From: Symsagittifera roscoffensis
Lineage: Eukaryota > Xenacoelomorpha > Acoela > Convolutidae
Direction: 5' to 3'
Assembly: GCF_963678635.1 (NCBI RefSeq)
Contig: NC_087066.1
Location: 25,061,536 to 25,125,535, forward strand
Length of the DNA stretch: 64,000 nucleotides
In this document: positions 1 through 7,696 of the stretch, piece after piece
How positions within the stretch are numbered: the stretch's first letter is position 1
Layout of the letters: the number at the start of each line of letters is the position of its first letter
The notes under the pieces: model-generated
Seen by the model: only the letters and a program-made list of their open reading frames with translations
Databases searched by the model: none
What the model was told of the DNA's origin: nothing
Translations under genes and position numbers: made by a program

Positions 1-378
1 ATTTATCAAATTCGTCTTGTGTTATTTGTGAATGTTGGAAGTTAAACATTGTTAAAAATTTCTGTTGATTCTCTGTATAGTTATATATGTTGAATGTAGG
101 TTTGAAATATGGGGTTTTTGTGAAATATTCTGTATTTCTTTTTTCATTACTTATTATATTATTTATGGATAATTCTTCATTAAGAATTGTGGATTGACAA
201 ATATCTAATAATTGGAGTATATTATTTACGCGGTATGCTTTTTCGTGTACTGGTGATATCGTAGCGTTGGTTTCGCGATAGCCTAAAAGTCCTAAAGGTA
301 GTGTTACTTGATAGGGTGTATTGTTGTATACATGTAGAGAAATAATATCTGAATTCGAGTTTTTCAATATTTTATGGA
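1..378 (-). CDS. pol: pol polyprotein, linker between protease and reverse transcriptase (partial)
   Basis: An open frame without stops runs off the window edge. It is offset by one base from the protease frame that ends at 364. Its peptide (with NSDIISLHVYNN, GLLGYRETNA and QLLDICQSTILNEE) aligns closely to element B at about 60340-60526 (VISLHQYNN, GLLGYCRTNA, KLLDTCQPRILNE), where the same segment is in frame with the protease. By alignment, element A is one base shorter across the junction, so a single-base deletion is the simplest explanation. RT catalytic motifs would lie beyond position 1 and cannot be seen. Function by position: spacer leading into the reverse transcriptase domain. 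Confidence 0.6.
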
Positions 379-1263
379 TGAGATTGTGATTTTGAAAAAC
401 TTATGGATAGGTTTGAATTCAAAATCTGACATATAGAGTTGTTGTCTATTTTGTTTTTTATCATATTGGTGAACTTGTTTTATTGAAAAATTATATATGT
501 TTCCTGATAGTGGTTTCAGGTGTTTTCTTTGTTGATTATATATCGGATAAAATTTTGAAAAGAATGGTGGTTGTTTATTTAATCTTTGAAAAAATGTTAG
601 GGATGTGTCTTTTGTTTTTGTGTATTTATCTTTGATTAGTATTTTACTATTCAAAATGTTGATTGTTGGTATATATTTAGAGATAAATGGTATTCCAATG
701 ATATTGTGTTTAATATCAGTGATATGAAATATTTGTTTAAATGGTTTATTTAAAATTTTATTTTGCTCTATTGTTCTTGTGGGGAGAAGACATAATTGAA
801 TTTTTCCATAGTTTACCAATGTTGATCCTTGTGATGTTGCTAGTTTACTGGAGGTTTCAAGAGGCGTTAGTTTTGGGTGTAATGATTTTATCTCATTCCA
901 TGTGGGAATGTTTATTATGTTTGATTCTGCTCCTGAATCAATTAAAAAATCAATTTCAAGATCTGGTGGTTGAAATTCTTTGTTTCTTGGGCTTTCTAAA
1001 AGAAATGGTATTGTCCAAATTTTTTCTTTGGGTTGTTCTTTTTGTATATTTTGATAGATGTGATTTGTATTCAAGCATTTTGTTTTGTCATTTTCATTGG
1101 ATTGATTTGTAGTGTTGATTTCGTTAGTTTCTTGTGCCGTTTGTGTAGAATGGATGGTTTCAATATAATAATTGTGAAGGAGTTCTAATTGATTTTCATA
1201 TATATGTGATGAAAAAGGTTGTTCATATATAATAGGTTCGTAGTCATTTTCGACTGCTATCAT
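364..1263 (-). CDS. pro: retropepsin-like aspartic protease region of gag-pol, element A
   Basis: 299 codons from an in-frame ATG. This ATG is probably internal, because the same frame continues upstream to gag. The active-site motif LIDSGAESN has its Asp at about residue 109, typical of retroviral-type aspartic proteases that act as dimers to cut Gag-Pol. A later hydrophobic IIGIPFISKY fits the flap/second conserved region. The acidic N-terminal 100 residues act as a linker. The ORF ends at TGA 364-366 by a one-base frameshift relative to the following pol frame. Element B carries a decayed copy at about 59750-60330 in which the active-site Gly is replaced (DSAADSN). The protease call is firm; activity of this copy is not established. 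Confidence 0.75.
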   Translation of the reverse strand: MIAVENDYEPIIYEQPFSSHIYENQLELLHNYYIETIHSTQTAQETNEINTTNQSNENDKTKCLNTNHIYQNIQKEQPKEKIWTIPFLLESPRNKEFQPPDLEIDFLIDSGAESNIINIPTWNEIKSLHPKLTPLETSSKLATSQGSTLVNYGKIQLCLLPTRTIEQNKILNKPFKQIFHITDIKHNIIGIPFISKYIPTINILNSKILIKDKYTKTKDTSLTFFQRLNKQPPFFSKFYPIYNQQRKHLKPLSGNIYNFSIKQVHQYDKKQNRQQLYMSDFEFKPIHKFFKITISSIKY

Positions 1264-1773
1264 ATTGATGGAAATAGTGTTTCCTGTATCACTTTCTGAA
1301 TCTGATGATTCACAGTTTATTTGATTTAGTTGTAGTTCGTTATTTCCTGTGTCATCAATACCTGGGGGGTCTGATGTTGTTTCTGGGTTTGATTGTACTT
1401 GATTAATATTTCTTTAATGTTTAGGTGTACTACTTCTGTGGCGATTGTTAGAATTATTATAATGGTTATTATTCCTGTGTGGTGATTGGGAATAATTTCT
1501 ATAACGGTTAATATAACTTGAAAGGCGATTTTGTGAATTATTTCGTGATCTGTTTTGATAATTATTGTTTGGTCTGTTATAGTTTGATCTATTATATGAG
1601 TTATTCCTTGATCGATTGTTCGGGTAATTCTGGTTTCGGTTGTTTGAATAACTTCTATTTCGATTATTGGAGTAGTTTCTATTTCTATTGTATGATGAGT
1701 TTCGTGATTGATTGTTTGGATAGTAATTATTTCTTGATTGGGAATTAGATCTAGAAACAAATTGTGTTGTATG
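1264..1773 (-). pseudogene. gag: gag C-terminal Asn/Arg/Ser-rich tail between two in-frame stops
   Basis: This segment stays in the frame of both gag (upstream) and protease (downstream), so gag and pro form one long reading frame. It encodes low-complexity repeats such as RSRNNS and NRNRNYSNN, a likely RNA-binding tail, followed by an acidic linker (SDPPGIDDTGN, CESSDSESDTGN). TAA codons at 1774-1776 and 1414-1416 break it. Element B has the same SDPPGI segment at about 59390 without a stop at the position matching 1414. That stop therefore looks like decay in A rather than a conserved recoding site; the 1774 stop could not be tested. The 209-codon ORF in another frame here (1326-1955) is a shadow of the repeats. 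Confidence 0.6.
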
Positions 1774-4632
1774 TTAATTTGATCTGGAGTAGTTATTTCG
1801 ACTATTTGGTCTATTATAATGGTTTTGTGATGAATTTTGCGTATATCTTCGTTCTGGTGATCTTCCTCTATAACTTGAGTTATATGGTGATTGAGTTCTC
1901 GTGTAATTGGTATTGTTCGGAAGTGGTTTTCCTGAACTGTTGTTGCTGTGTACATTTTTGTTCGGTAGATTTTGACCTTTTTTTATGTACTGATAGAATG
2001 ATTTATTTGGTTCCTTATATTTTTGAGGTTTGTTTTGATTGTCCTGTTGTTTTTGTCTACATTCAGAAATACTATGTCCGTATCGTCGGCAATAATTACA
2101 CCATTTTTTGAAAGATGGTTTGCCTTTAAAGTTTGGGTGTTTTTCGTAAATATTGAGTATTTCAGTGATTTTTTCAACGAGGTCTGTATCTGATTCCTGT
2201 ATATTGTTGATATTTGTGGTATTTGTTTCAATTCGGTTAACATATTGTAATTTCAGATTTTCTGTTTCTTCAAGTTTCATTGTGATTTCCGTTTGCTCTA
2301 GTTTGTCTACTAGTTTTCGAAAATCTAAATCGGGCTCTCGAATTGAGGAGGGATGGGATGCTCTCTTTTTTATTGCTATTTTCCTTAATTGAGGTGTTAA
2401 GGTCATCATTAAGATTTCTGTCATTTTTGTGTTTTTGTAGTCGTGTGTATTTAGTGAGTATGCTTTTCGAACTAGTGTTTCGATACGTACTGCTAATTGT
2501 TTTATGGTTTCATTTGGTAATCTGCGAATTTCATTACATAAAATTCTTTGTTGTTGTTTATTTCTTTCGGAGTCAAACATTTTTGAAAATTCTTGTGTAA
2601 ATCTTTTCCAATTTGATTTTATTTCTATAGGCAATACTGAAAACCATTTTTGGGCTGCGCCGTCTAAGGTTGTCTGTATCAACGCTGTGCGTCGATGTAT
2701 CCAATTTTGATGTAGTGGCGTATTAATTGGTTCAGGTCCTATATTTAAAATTAAATTTGCTGTTACTGCATTTAAATAATCTTCTACAGAATATTCAGGG
2801 TCTGTTCCTGTGAATACCATTAAGTGTTTGTTTGATGTTATTGATGATCCACCCATAAGGTATGGATTCATTGTCATTTGTAATGATTCTGCTGCATTTG
2901 GCATTTGTGAAAAATTCGAAAGTTGATTTTTTGTTATTTCGTGTTGTTGAAGGTAATATGGAAGTGGTATTTCATTTTGCATTTGTGTTGGTTGATACGA
3001 GTGTGTAATCATTTGGTTTTGTGGCTGAATTGGTTGAAAAGATTGTGTATTAATTGGGTTTTGCATTTGCATTGGTTGTTGATTTTGTGTATCTGTTGGG
3101 TGTGGAGAAAAAATTCTATGATATGTATACGGTTTTTGCACTCCTTGTCCACGATATTCTTGAGTGTATGGTGCAAATATATCTGGTTGTAAAAAATCAT
3201 CATCTGAGGATAAGTAATCCATTTGATAAGATGTTTGTTTTTTATTTTTATTTTGTTGAAAAAATGGATAGTTTTCACTACGATCCTGTGAAGGATGTAA
3301 ATTTGTTTGAAAATTTACTGAATTAGTTTGTGCTATTGGGTTATCCCAATATCGAGATCTTATCTGATTATTATTATTTTTTCGTGGGGGATAGTTTGTT
3401 TTTGATGAATGTGAGTAATTATAATTGTGTTCCGCAAAAGTGTTTCTTGTGAACGTTCTGCGTGTTTTTGACGGTATTGTCATGGGTCTATATGTTTGAT
3501 AATCCATTTGTGAATATTTTGGAGCAACCGAAGGTTTAACGGTTGATAGTAAGGTTACCTGTGCTTGTGAAGTGTTTGTATTTCTTGGTGTTGTTAAATT
3601 TGGACGTATTGGTGAAATACTTTGTTGTGTAGTTGTTGTTGTTTGTACAATTTCTTCATTTATGAAGTGTGATGGTGTTTGAATATCTTGTTGAGTGAGG
3701 TTCCTAGTTCCATTAAGGTTTTCATTGTGTATGACGGTCGAGTTTAAGCTGTTATTTCGCGTATCGGGTAAAAATGTATTGTAGTTTAATGGTGTTGCAT
3801 CAATTGTTAATGGTACTACTCTTACATAATCTCTGGTATAAGATATTGTACTTATTGCTTGACTTGCAATTGATTGTGGGATATTTATAAATGCATAATG
3901 AGACCATTCGGGGTCCCAAACGTAGTCTGACTGTTCTGTGATGGCGGTATCATCGTTTGAATTTTGAGGTCTGAAATTTTTTCTTGCTTGTGAAATTAAA
4001 TCTATATTATGTGTGAAATAATCTATTATAAACCATGCCAAAATTTTTTGTAAGTCATGTTTTGTATGTTGTGAAACATCATCTTTAGTGAAATTTTCTT
4101 TAATTATATGTAGAAAAGTTGAAAATAGTGTGATTTCATGTCGTACCTTTATATGTTTGGATGTCTCTGTCGGTGAGACACTTGGGATTGGAATTTCGTT
4201 CTCTAATATTGAGATATAACTATATATTATGGCAAAAACTTCATTAGTGAATATGGAGTTTGCTCTTTGTGAGTTATGATATTGTATACTTTTTATGTAT
4301 TCTGAGAATACTTTTGAAAATTCTAAATCAAGGTCGTCTGTTTGAATTACATATTTGCGGTGATTCGGGTTTGGTGAGGTGAATTCTATGGTGTAGATTC
4401 CGTAGTGTTGTGTCAAATTACATATATCTTTCAGATAGTGATCAATAATTTGTCTTTTGATCTTTACATCTGGGAACTCTGCTTTACATGGGCTGATTCC
4501 GGGTTCAAATAAATTTAGTAGTAAATTCTTGCAAAGTATATGCTGTCCTCTATCATTAGGTGCATCTACGAGGAAGGGGAAGATATCGCCATCATCTGGA
4601 CTATCTTCACTTCGAGTGTGTGTTTGCTTCAT
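1774..4632 (-). CDS. gag: Gag polyprotein with CCHC zinc knuckle, element A
   Basis: 952 codons, unusually long for a Ty3/gypsy Gag. The N-terminal half is unrecognised and Gln/Asn/Ser-rich from about residue 300. Residues about 600-790 form the retrotransposon Gag core (FTGTDPEYSVEDYL, LHQNWIHRRTALIQTTL, KMFDSERNK), expected to build the particle. A zinc knuckle, CNYCRRYGHSISEC (C-x2-C-x4-H-x4-C), lies at about residues 844-858 and should bind RNA. The tail after it is Asn/Arg/Ser-rich. The ATG at 4630-4632 overlaps the end of the upstream 155-aa ORF by 26 bp in another frame. Element B repeats the core and the knuckle region. The stop at 1774 is followed by more in-frame coding sequence, so it may be a mutation or a readthrough point. 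Confidence 0.85.
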   Translation of the reverse strand: MKQTHTRSEDSPDDGDIFPFLVDAPNDRGQHILCKNLLLNLFEPGISPCKAEFPDVKIKRQIIDHYLKDICNLTQHYGIYTIEFTSPNPNHRKYVIQTDDLDLEFSKVFSEYIKSIQYHNSQRANSIFTNEVFAIIYSYISILENEIPIPSVSPTETSKHIKVRHEITLFSTFLHIIKENFTKDDVSQHTKHDLQKILAWFIIDYFTHNIDLISQARKNFRPQNSNDDTAITEQSDYVWDPEWSHYAFINIPQSIASQAISTISYTRDYVRVVPLTIDATPLNYNTFLPDTRNNSLNSTVIHNENLNGTRNLTQQDIQTPSHFINEEIVQTTTTTQQSISPIRPNLTTPRNTNTSQAQVTLLSTVKPSVAPKYSQMDYQTYRPMTIPSKTRRTFTRNTFAEHNYNYSHSSKTNYPPRKNNNNQIRSRYWDNPIAQTNSVNFQTNLHPSQDRSENYPFFQQNKNKKQTSYQMDYLSSDDDFLQPDIFAPYTQEYRGQGVQKPYTYHRIFSPHPTDTQNQQPMQMQNPINTQSFQPIQPQNQMITHSYQPTQMQNEIPLPYYLQQHEITKNQLSNFSQMPNAAESLQMTMNPYLMGGSSITSNKHLMVFTGTDPEYSVEDYLNAVTANLILNIGPEPINTPLHQNWIHRRTALIQTTLDGAAQKWFSVLPIEIKSNWKRFTQEFSKMFDSERNKQQQRILCNEIRRLPNETIKQLAVRIETLVRKAYSLNTHDYKNTKMTEILMMTLTPQLRKIAIKKRASHPSSIREPDLDFRKLVDKLEQTEITMKLEETENLKLQYVNRIETNTTNINNIQESDTDLVEKITEILNIYEKHPNFKGKPSFKKWCNYCRRYGHSISECRQKQQDNQNKPQKYKEPNKSFYQYIKKGQNLPNKNVHSNNSSGKPLPNNTNYTRTQSPYNSSYRGRSPERRYTQNSSQNHYNRPNSRNNYSRSN

Positions 4633-5074
4633 TTTTTCGTTTAATGACTGTTAATAGGTAATTATCGATGTGTCTAATTGGTTGATTCCAATTATATAAA
4701 TGTACTGGTTTGTGTTTATATTGCTTTTTTATTCTTCTTTTTCCTCTTTTTGATGAATTTGAAGTTGTTTCTGAGTCGGAAAAACATAATTGATCGTGAA
4801 TAGGACAATTTTTATCAATGGATTCTTTTAATTTATAAAGTTCGTCTAAATTGCTGGCTTCTGATTCTGAAAATGCGTTTCTATTTTTGGAAAATCTTTT
4901 TCGTGTTATTTGTCTTTGTTTGTTTATTATTTTCCTTTTTAGTGTTTGTCGTTTTGTTCTAATATATCCAACTGTTTGTGTGTGGGGTGTGATTACAAGG
5001 TCGTATTTTTTGTTATCTATTTCACAGTTGTGCAAAACGATTGTTTGTTTGTTTCCTAGATTTTTAAATGACAT
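4607..5074 (-). CDS. unidentified basic 155-aa ORF upstream of gag, element A
   Basis: An ATG ORF of 155 codons precedes gag and overlaps its start by 26 bp in a different frame. The protein is highly basic in two stretches (residues about 38-65, RTKRQTLKRKIINKQRQ; and about 108-117, SSKRGKRRIKK) separated by an acidic Ser/Glu part with two cysteines (KNCPIHDQLCFSD). No known retroelement domain is recognised and no membrane segment is seen. The basic runs suggest nucleic-acid binding or nuclear localisation, but that is inference. The overlap implies coupled translation, leaky scanning or frameshifting onto gag. Element B lacks this ORF: its leader similarity stops near 56665 and resumes inside gag near 56770. 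Confidence 0.55.
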   Translation of the reverse strand: MSFKNLGNKQTIVLHNCEIDNKKYDLVITPHTQTVGYIRTKRQTLKRKIINKQRQITRKRFSKNRNAFSESEASNLDELYKLKESIDKNCPIHDQLCFSDSETTSNSSKRGKRRIKKQYKHKPVHLYNWNQPIRHIDNYLLTVIKRKNEANTHSK

Positions 5075-6002
5075 AAGGTTTAGGATGACGGATGCAAAAA
5101 GTTGTTAGATGATTTCTATTTTCTTAAATTGTTAGTCCTTACGATTTTTTGGTTAGCTTAACCTGGGTCTATTTGTTCAGGGTTGGAGAGAAAAGTATAT
5201 CGATTCCAAAGAATGATTTTTTACTTTCTCGTGGCTAGTATAAGCTAAGGTGTTAACTTACTTAATCCTACTTAAGGGTAGTGATTGTGTTCAAGGGTTG
5301 GAGAATAGTAAATCGATCCACAAGGTTCAGGTATAATTAGAACGCGAGTAGTTCGTTAGATACTATTTTAAACTTACTAAGTCTACGATTTATCCTGGGT
5401 CTGGTAAGAGGAGGGTTCAAGTGAAGGATGAATAACCGAAGTTCTTCACTGTTTATCCTAATTTGAATGGTTAGTTTTGTTGAAAAATTTCTATTAGTCT
5501 TGGGTTTTGAGAAAGGGTTGGATAGTGAATCGACGTTTGAGGTCGTTAGACACTAGCTAAGTGGGTGGGGGAGAACAAAATTGTTCTTTTTGATCCAAGG
5601 ATAGGCCTTGATGATCAAGTTTTAAAATTTAATTAAATAGAAAATGAATTAAGATCCAAGGATAAGCCTTGATGATCTGATTTTAAAATTAAGTGAATTT
5701 AAGTTTAAAATGGTTTAAATTTGTTTAAGAAAAGATTTAGTGTGTTAATGATATTAGTGAGCTTATGATTGCTGTTATGTTTTAGGTGATGAAGCTGAGA
5801 CAACTGATGATTTTATGATTACTAACAGTTTATTGTCATGCTACTAATTTTTATTTTGATTTTCAATAAATATTTTCCAAACATGTTTTATATAATACTG
5901 CAGAATTTTAAGAAAACGATCTGAGATATTTTTATCAATCGTTATTGTATATTAATATTTTGTTTAGCGCCTGTAATGAGCATGAAGATTGGCTTCAAGA
6001 TT
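5075..6002 (-). promoter_or_regulatory. leader region of element A with repeated hairpin motif
   Basis: Non-coding leader between the possible leader ORF and the 155-aa ORF. A motif reading GATCATCAAGGC-CTATCC-TTGGATC on the minus strand occurs twice (about 5598-5625 and 5651-5680), each with inverted arms able to form a small hairpin. The same motif is present in element B, twice within each 232-bp leader repeat. Stretches such as the one at 5440-5540 also align well to B at about 56300-56440. I could not identify a convincing primer binding site here. A role in packaging or translation control is inference from position and conservation. Confidence 0.5.
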
Positions 6003-6347
6003 TTATGTTTGCAAATGAAAATCTAAATTCATTGCTAATAAAATTCTAAATATAAAAGTTTGTGTTGGCTTTTGCCGTACTATCATATAACTATTTGGTA
6101 AGTTTCTACTTTGTCGTATGTCGTCTCTGGTTCGAGGTATTCTTCCAATTCCGGGTAGTTCTATTATCGTTCGGAATATTGGCTCTGATCTATTGAGTCG
6201 TAGAGACATTTCGATTAAATTATCGTCGTATAACATTTTAAAAATGTTTTGTCTAAATTCTAATCTATTTTTGGTTAATTCTAAGCTATTAAGGTCTTGT
6301 TCGAGACTTATGGTCGCACCAGATGAGTTATAACCGAGGTGGTTAAC
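6003..6347 (-). CDS. possible small leader ORF of element A
   Basis: An open frame of 115 codons runs between TGA 6348-6350 and the stop at 6003; the only useful ATG is at 6234-6236 (77 codons). The peptide includes SLEQDLNSLELTKN and KMLYDDNLIEMSLRLN. Element B has a corresponding, frame-broken stretch at about 55165-55380 with RLEQDL and KMLDSLENLIDMSLVPN, so similarity shows at the amino-acid level. Function unknown and no domain recognised. It could be a real first exon or ORF of the element, or only conserved LTR/leader DNA that happens to be open. Confidence 0.3.
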   Translation of the reverse strand, partial: VNHLGYNSSGATISLEQDLNSLELTKNRLEFRQNIFKMLYDDNLIEMSLRLNRSEPIFRTIIELPGIGRIPRTRDDIRQSRNLPNSYMIVRQKPTQTFIFRILLAMNLDFHLQT

Positions 6348-6384
6348 TCATAGAGTAATTTCGGATAGGGTACACCGTCTGCTC

Positions 6385-6430
6385 GTCACGCTATCTTATT
6401 TTCGGCCGGATAGATTCGTGCAACTTCTTA
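6385..6430 (-). promoter_or_regulatory. 45-nt core nearly identical in elements A and B
   Basis: On the minus strand this reads AGAAGTTGCACGAATC-(T/G)-ATCCGGCCGAAAATAAG-ATAGCGTGAC. The same stretch occurs in element B on the plus strand at 55063-55107 with one mismatch, although the surrounding A/B similarity is clearly lower. This is the most conserved non-coding block seen between the two elements. It may mark a promoter, transcription start or packaging signal in the LTR/leader; the assignment is inference. Confidence 0.45.
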
Positions 6431-6591
6431 GTCTAATACCGATCCTAATCTTACTCTTATACTATCTAGTCTCAGGTTGTTTAACTAGTCTCTGCTAGGC
6501 TCAATAGATCTAGGGTATACTGGTTTATTGCGGCTGCTGAAGTTCTCTTGGAGAGTCAACTAATTTCTAAGTTAAATTCAAATCTCTCTGG

Positions 6592-6619
6592 TGCTGAAAT
6601 TACAAGTAATTTCAGCACT
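6592..6619. repeat. 13-bp-arm palindrome at the LTR-like end of element A
   Basis: GTGCTGAAATTAC and its perfect inverted copy are separated by 2 bases. A diverged version, with TGCTGAAAC and TTTTCAGCACC, sits at the equivalent place in element B (about 54897-54924). A conserved cis element of the family is likely; its role is unknown. Confidence 0.5.
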
Positions 6620-6944
6620 TACAAATAAGTGGGTTGTTAGTTAGATGGATCATGATTGGTTAATATTAAATACTTTACAATGGTAAAATATCTAATTTAT
6701 CCAATCATAAAATGTAGTTTAGATCAGGTTCCAATGGTTCTTCACATGTGGGTGCTTTTTTGTAAAATTGAAAAGATTTAAAAACTGCCAATTTGTTATG
6801 TTTAACGCACATAATTAACGCAGGTATGCTTTGTTAAATTAAAGCGTAATCAGTAACTAAATCCTTACCCTTTGAATTGAGGCAGACAGTTTGGCTTTAT
6901 TATTACTATGTTATCAGATGCAAATTGTATCATTTCTAATTTAT

Positions 6945-7262
6945 AAATGGGACCCCCATACCACCCAGAGGGTCCCATTCGGTACCGTTCATCGAGGCAT
7001 CCAATTTTCGCTGACCGACCCTATGCTTTTAGGATGCCTGTGGCGCCGACATATACTATTTTTTAGAGAGAGCGTTTGCCAATACTTTCTAAAAAAATGC
7101 CCCAAAATGTGAAAATAGTTGTCAAACTAGCCTATTCTCTGCATTGTGAATTGGGCTAGCCAGGAAACACAAGTTGCGCTATCTAAAAAAGACCCTCCAA
7201 TTTTTAATTTTAATTTTTGATAATCCGTCCCCTCTCCTTGGGAAAACTTCGATCCTTCCCTG
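6945..7262 (-). mobile_element. decayed hAT-type MITE fragment
   Basis: It matches the window's CAGGGGCGGAT MITE family in order and orientation: GGGTCCC near 6970, the GACCGACCCTA block at 7012, TGGCGCCGACATATACTA at 7042, and a degenerate terminus (GATCCTTCCCTGG) near 7250. Both terminal inverted repeats are too decayed to score and no target duplication is visible. Two short ORFs overlapping it (6891-7112, 7217-7429) are shadows. Confidence 0.55.
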
Positions 7263-7696
7263 GCTCGGATGACAATATCTTCAAGGAAATCAAGCTCATA
7301 ACACTAATATTGTCATTTTTACTACTCAGTTTTTTAATTTTACTCATTTTGATCTTTCTTAAAACCATTCTTAATTATCTCCGACCCATTGACTTTTTTA
7401 AAGCATGGCTTAACTCATATCCAATGTGATTATAGAACTCTTTAAAAACTTCCCGCATCTTAGAAAAATGAAAAGACATCCATTATAATGGAATTTTTTC
7501 TGGTCTAAAACGTTAACAACATAAATTATTCCCAAGTTGAACTCGGAAAAAATGGAATGAAAAAACGATTACAATCCATTGCTTCTTTCAAACGTAAAAA
7601 TAAATAAAATCAACTTAAAATCATAAAAATGGATTGTTTTTTTTCTTTATTTTTGCTTTGCGAGAATTTGGCAAGAATTTCTGCTTGTATCAAATA
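7263..7696. other. unannotated spacer before the element C LTR
   Basis: AT-rich sequence with no convincing ORF or repeat. It shows no similarity to the sequence just 5' of the second LTR (before 16184), which supports placing the LTR start at 7697. Confidence 0.5.

Larger units (their letters stand above)
1..6760 (-). mobile_element. Ty3/gypsy-like LTR retrotransposon A, 5' part, truncated by window edge
   Basis: Read on the minus strand from about 6760 down to 1, this holds a leader/LTR-like region, a 155-aa ORF, gag, protease and the beginning of pol. The outer boundary is uncertain: similarity to element B (plus strand, from about 54860) begins near a shared AACCAATCATGATCCA at about 6640-6660, and the second LTR lies outside the window, so no LTR pair can be checked. 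Gag and protease are in one frame, interrupted by two TAA codons (1774-1776 and 1414-1416), and a one-base shift near 364-380 separates protease from the following pol frame. The element is therefore probably defective, but it is much better preserved than element B. Order and motifs fit Ty3/gypsy; assignment to a named lineage is not possible by eye. Confidence 0.8.

Noticed and set aside
1326-1955. 209-codon ORF rich in Ile/Thr/His (minus)
   Set aside because: Out-of-frame reading of the Asn/Arg/Ser-rich Gag tail; the gag-protease frame is the meaningful one.
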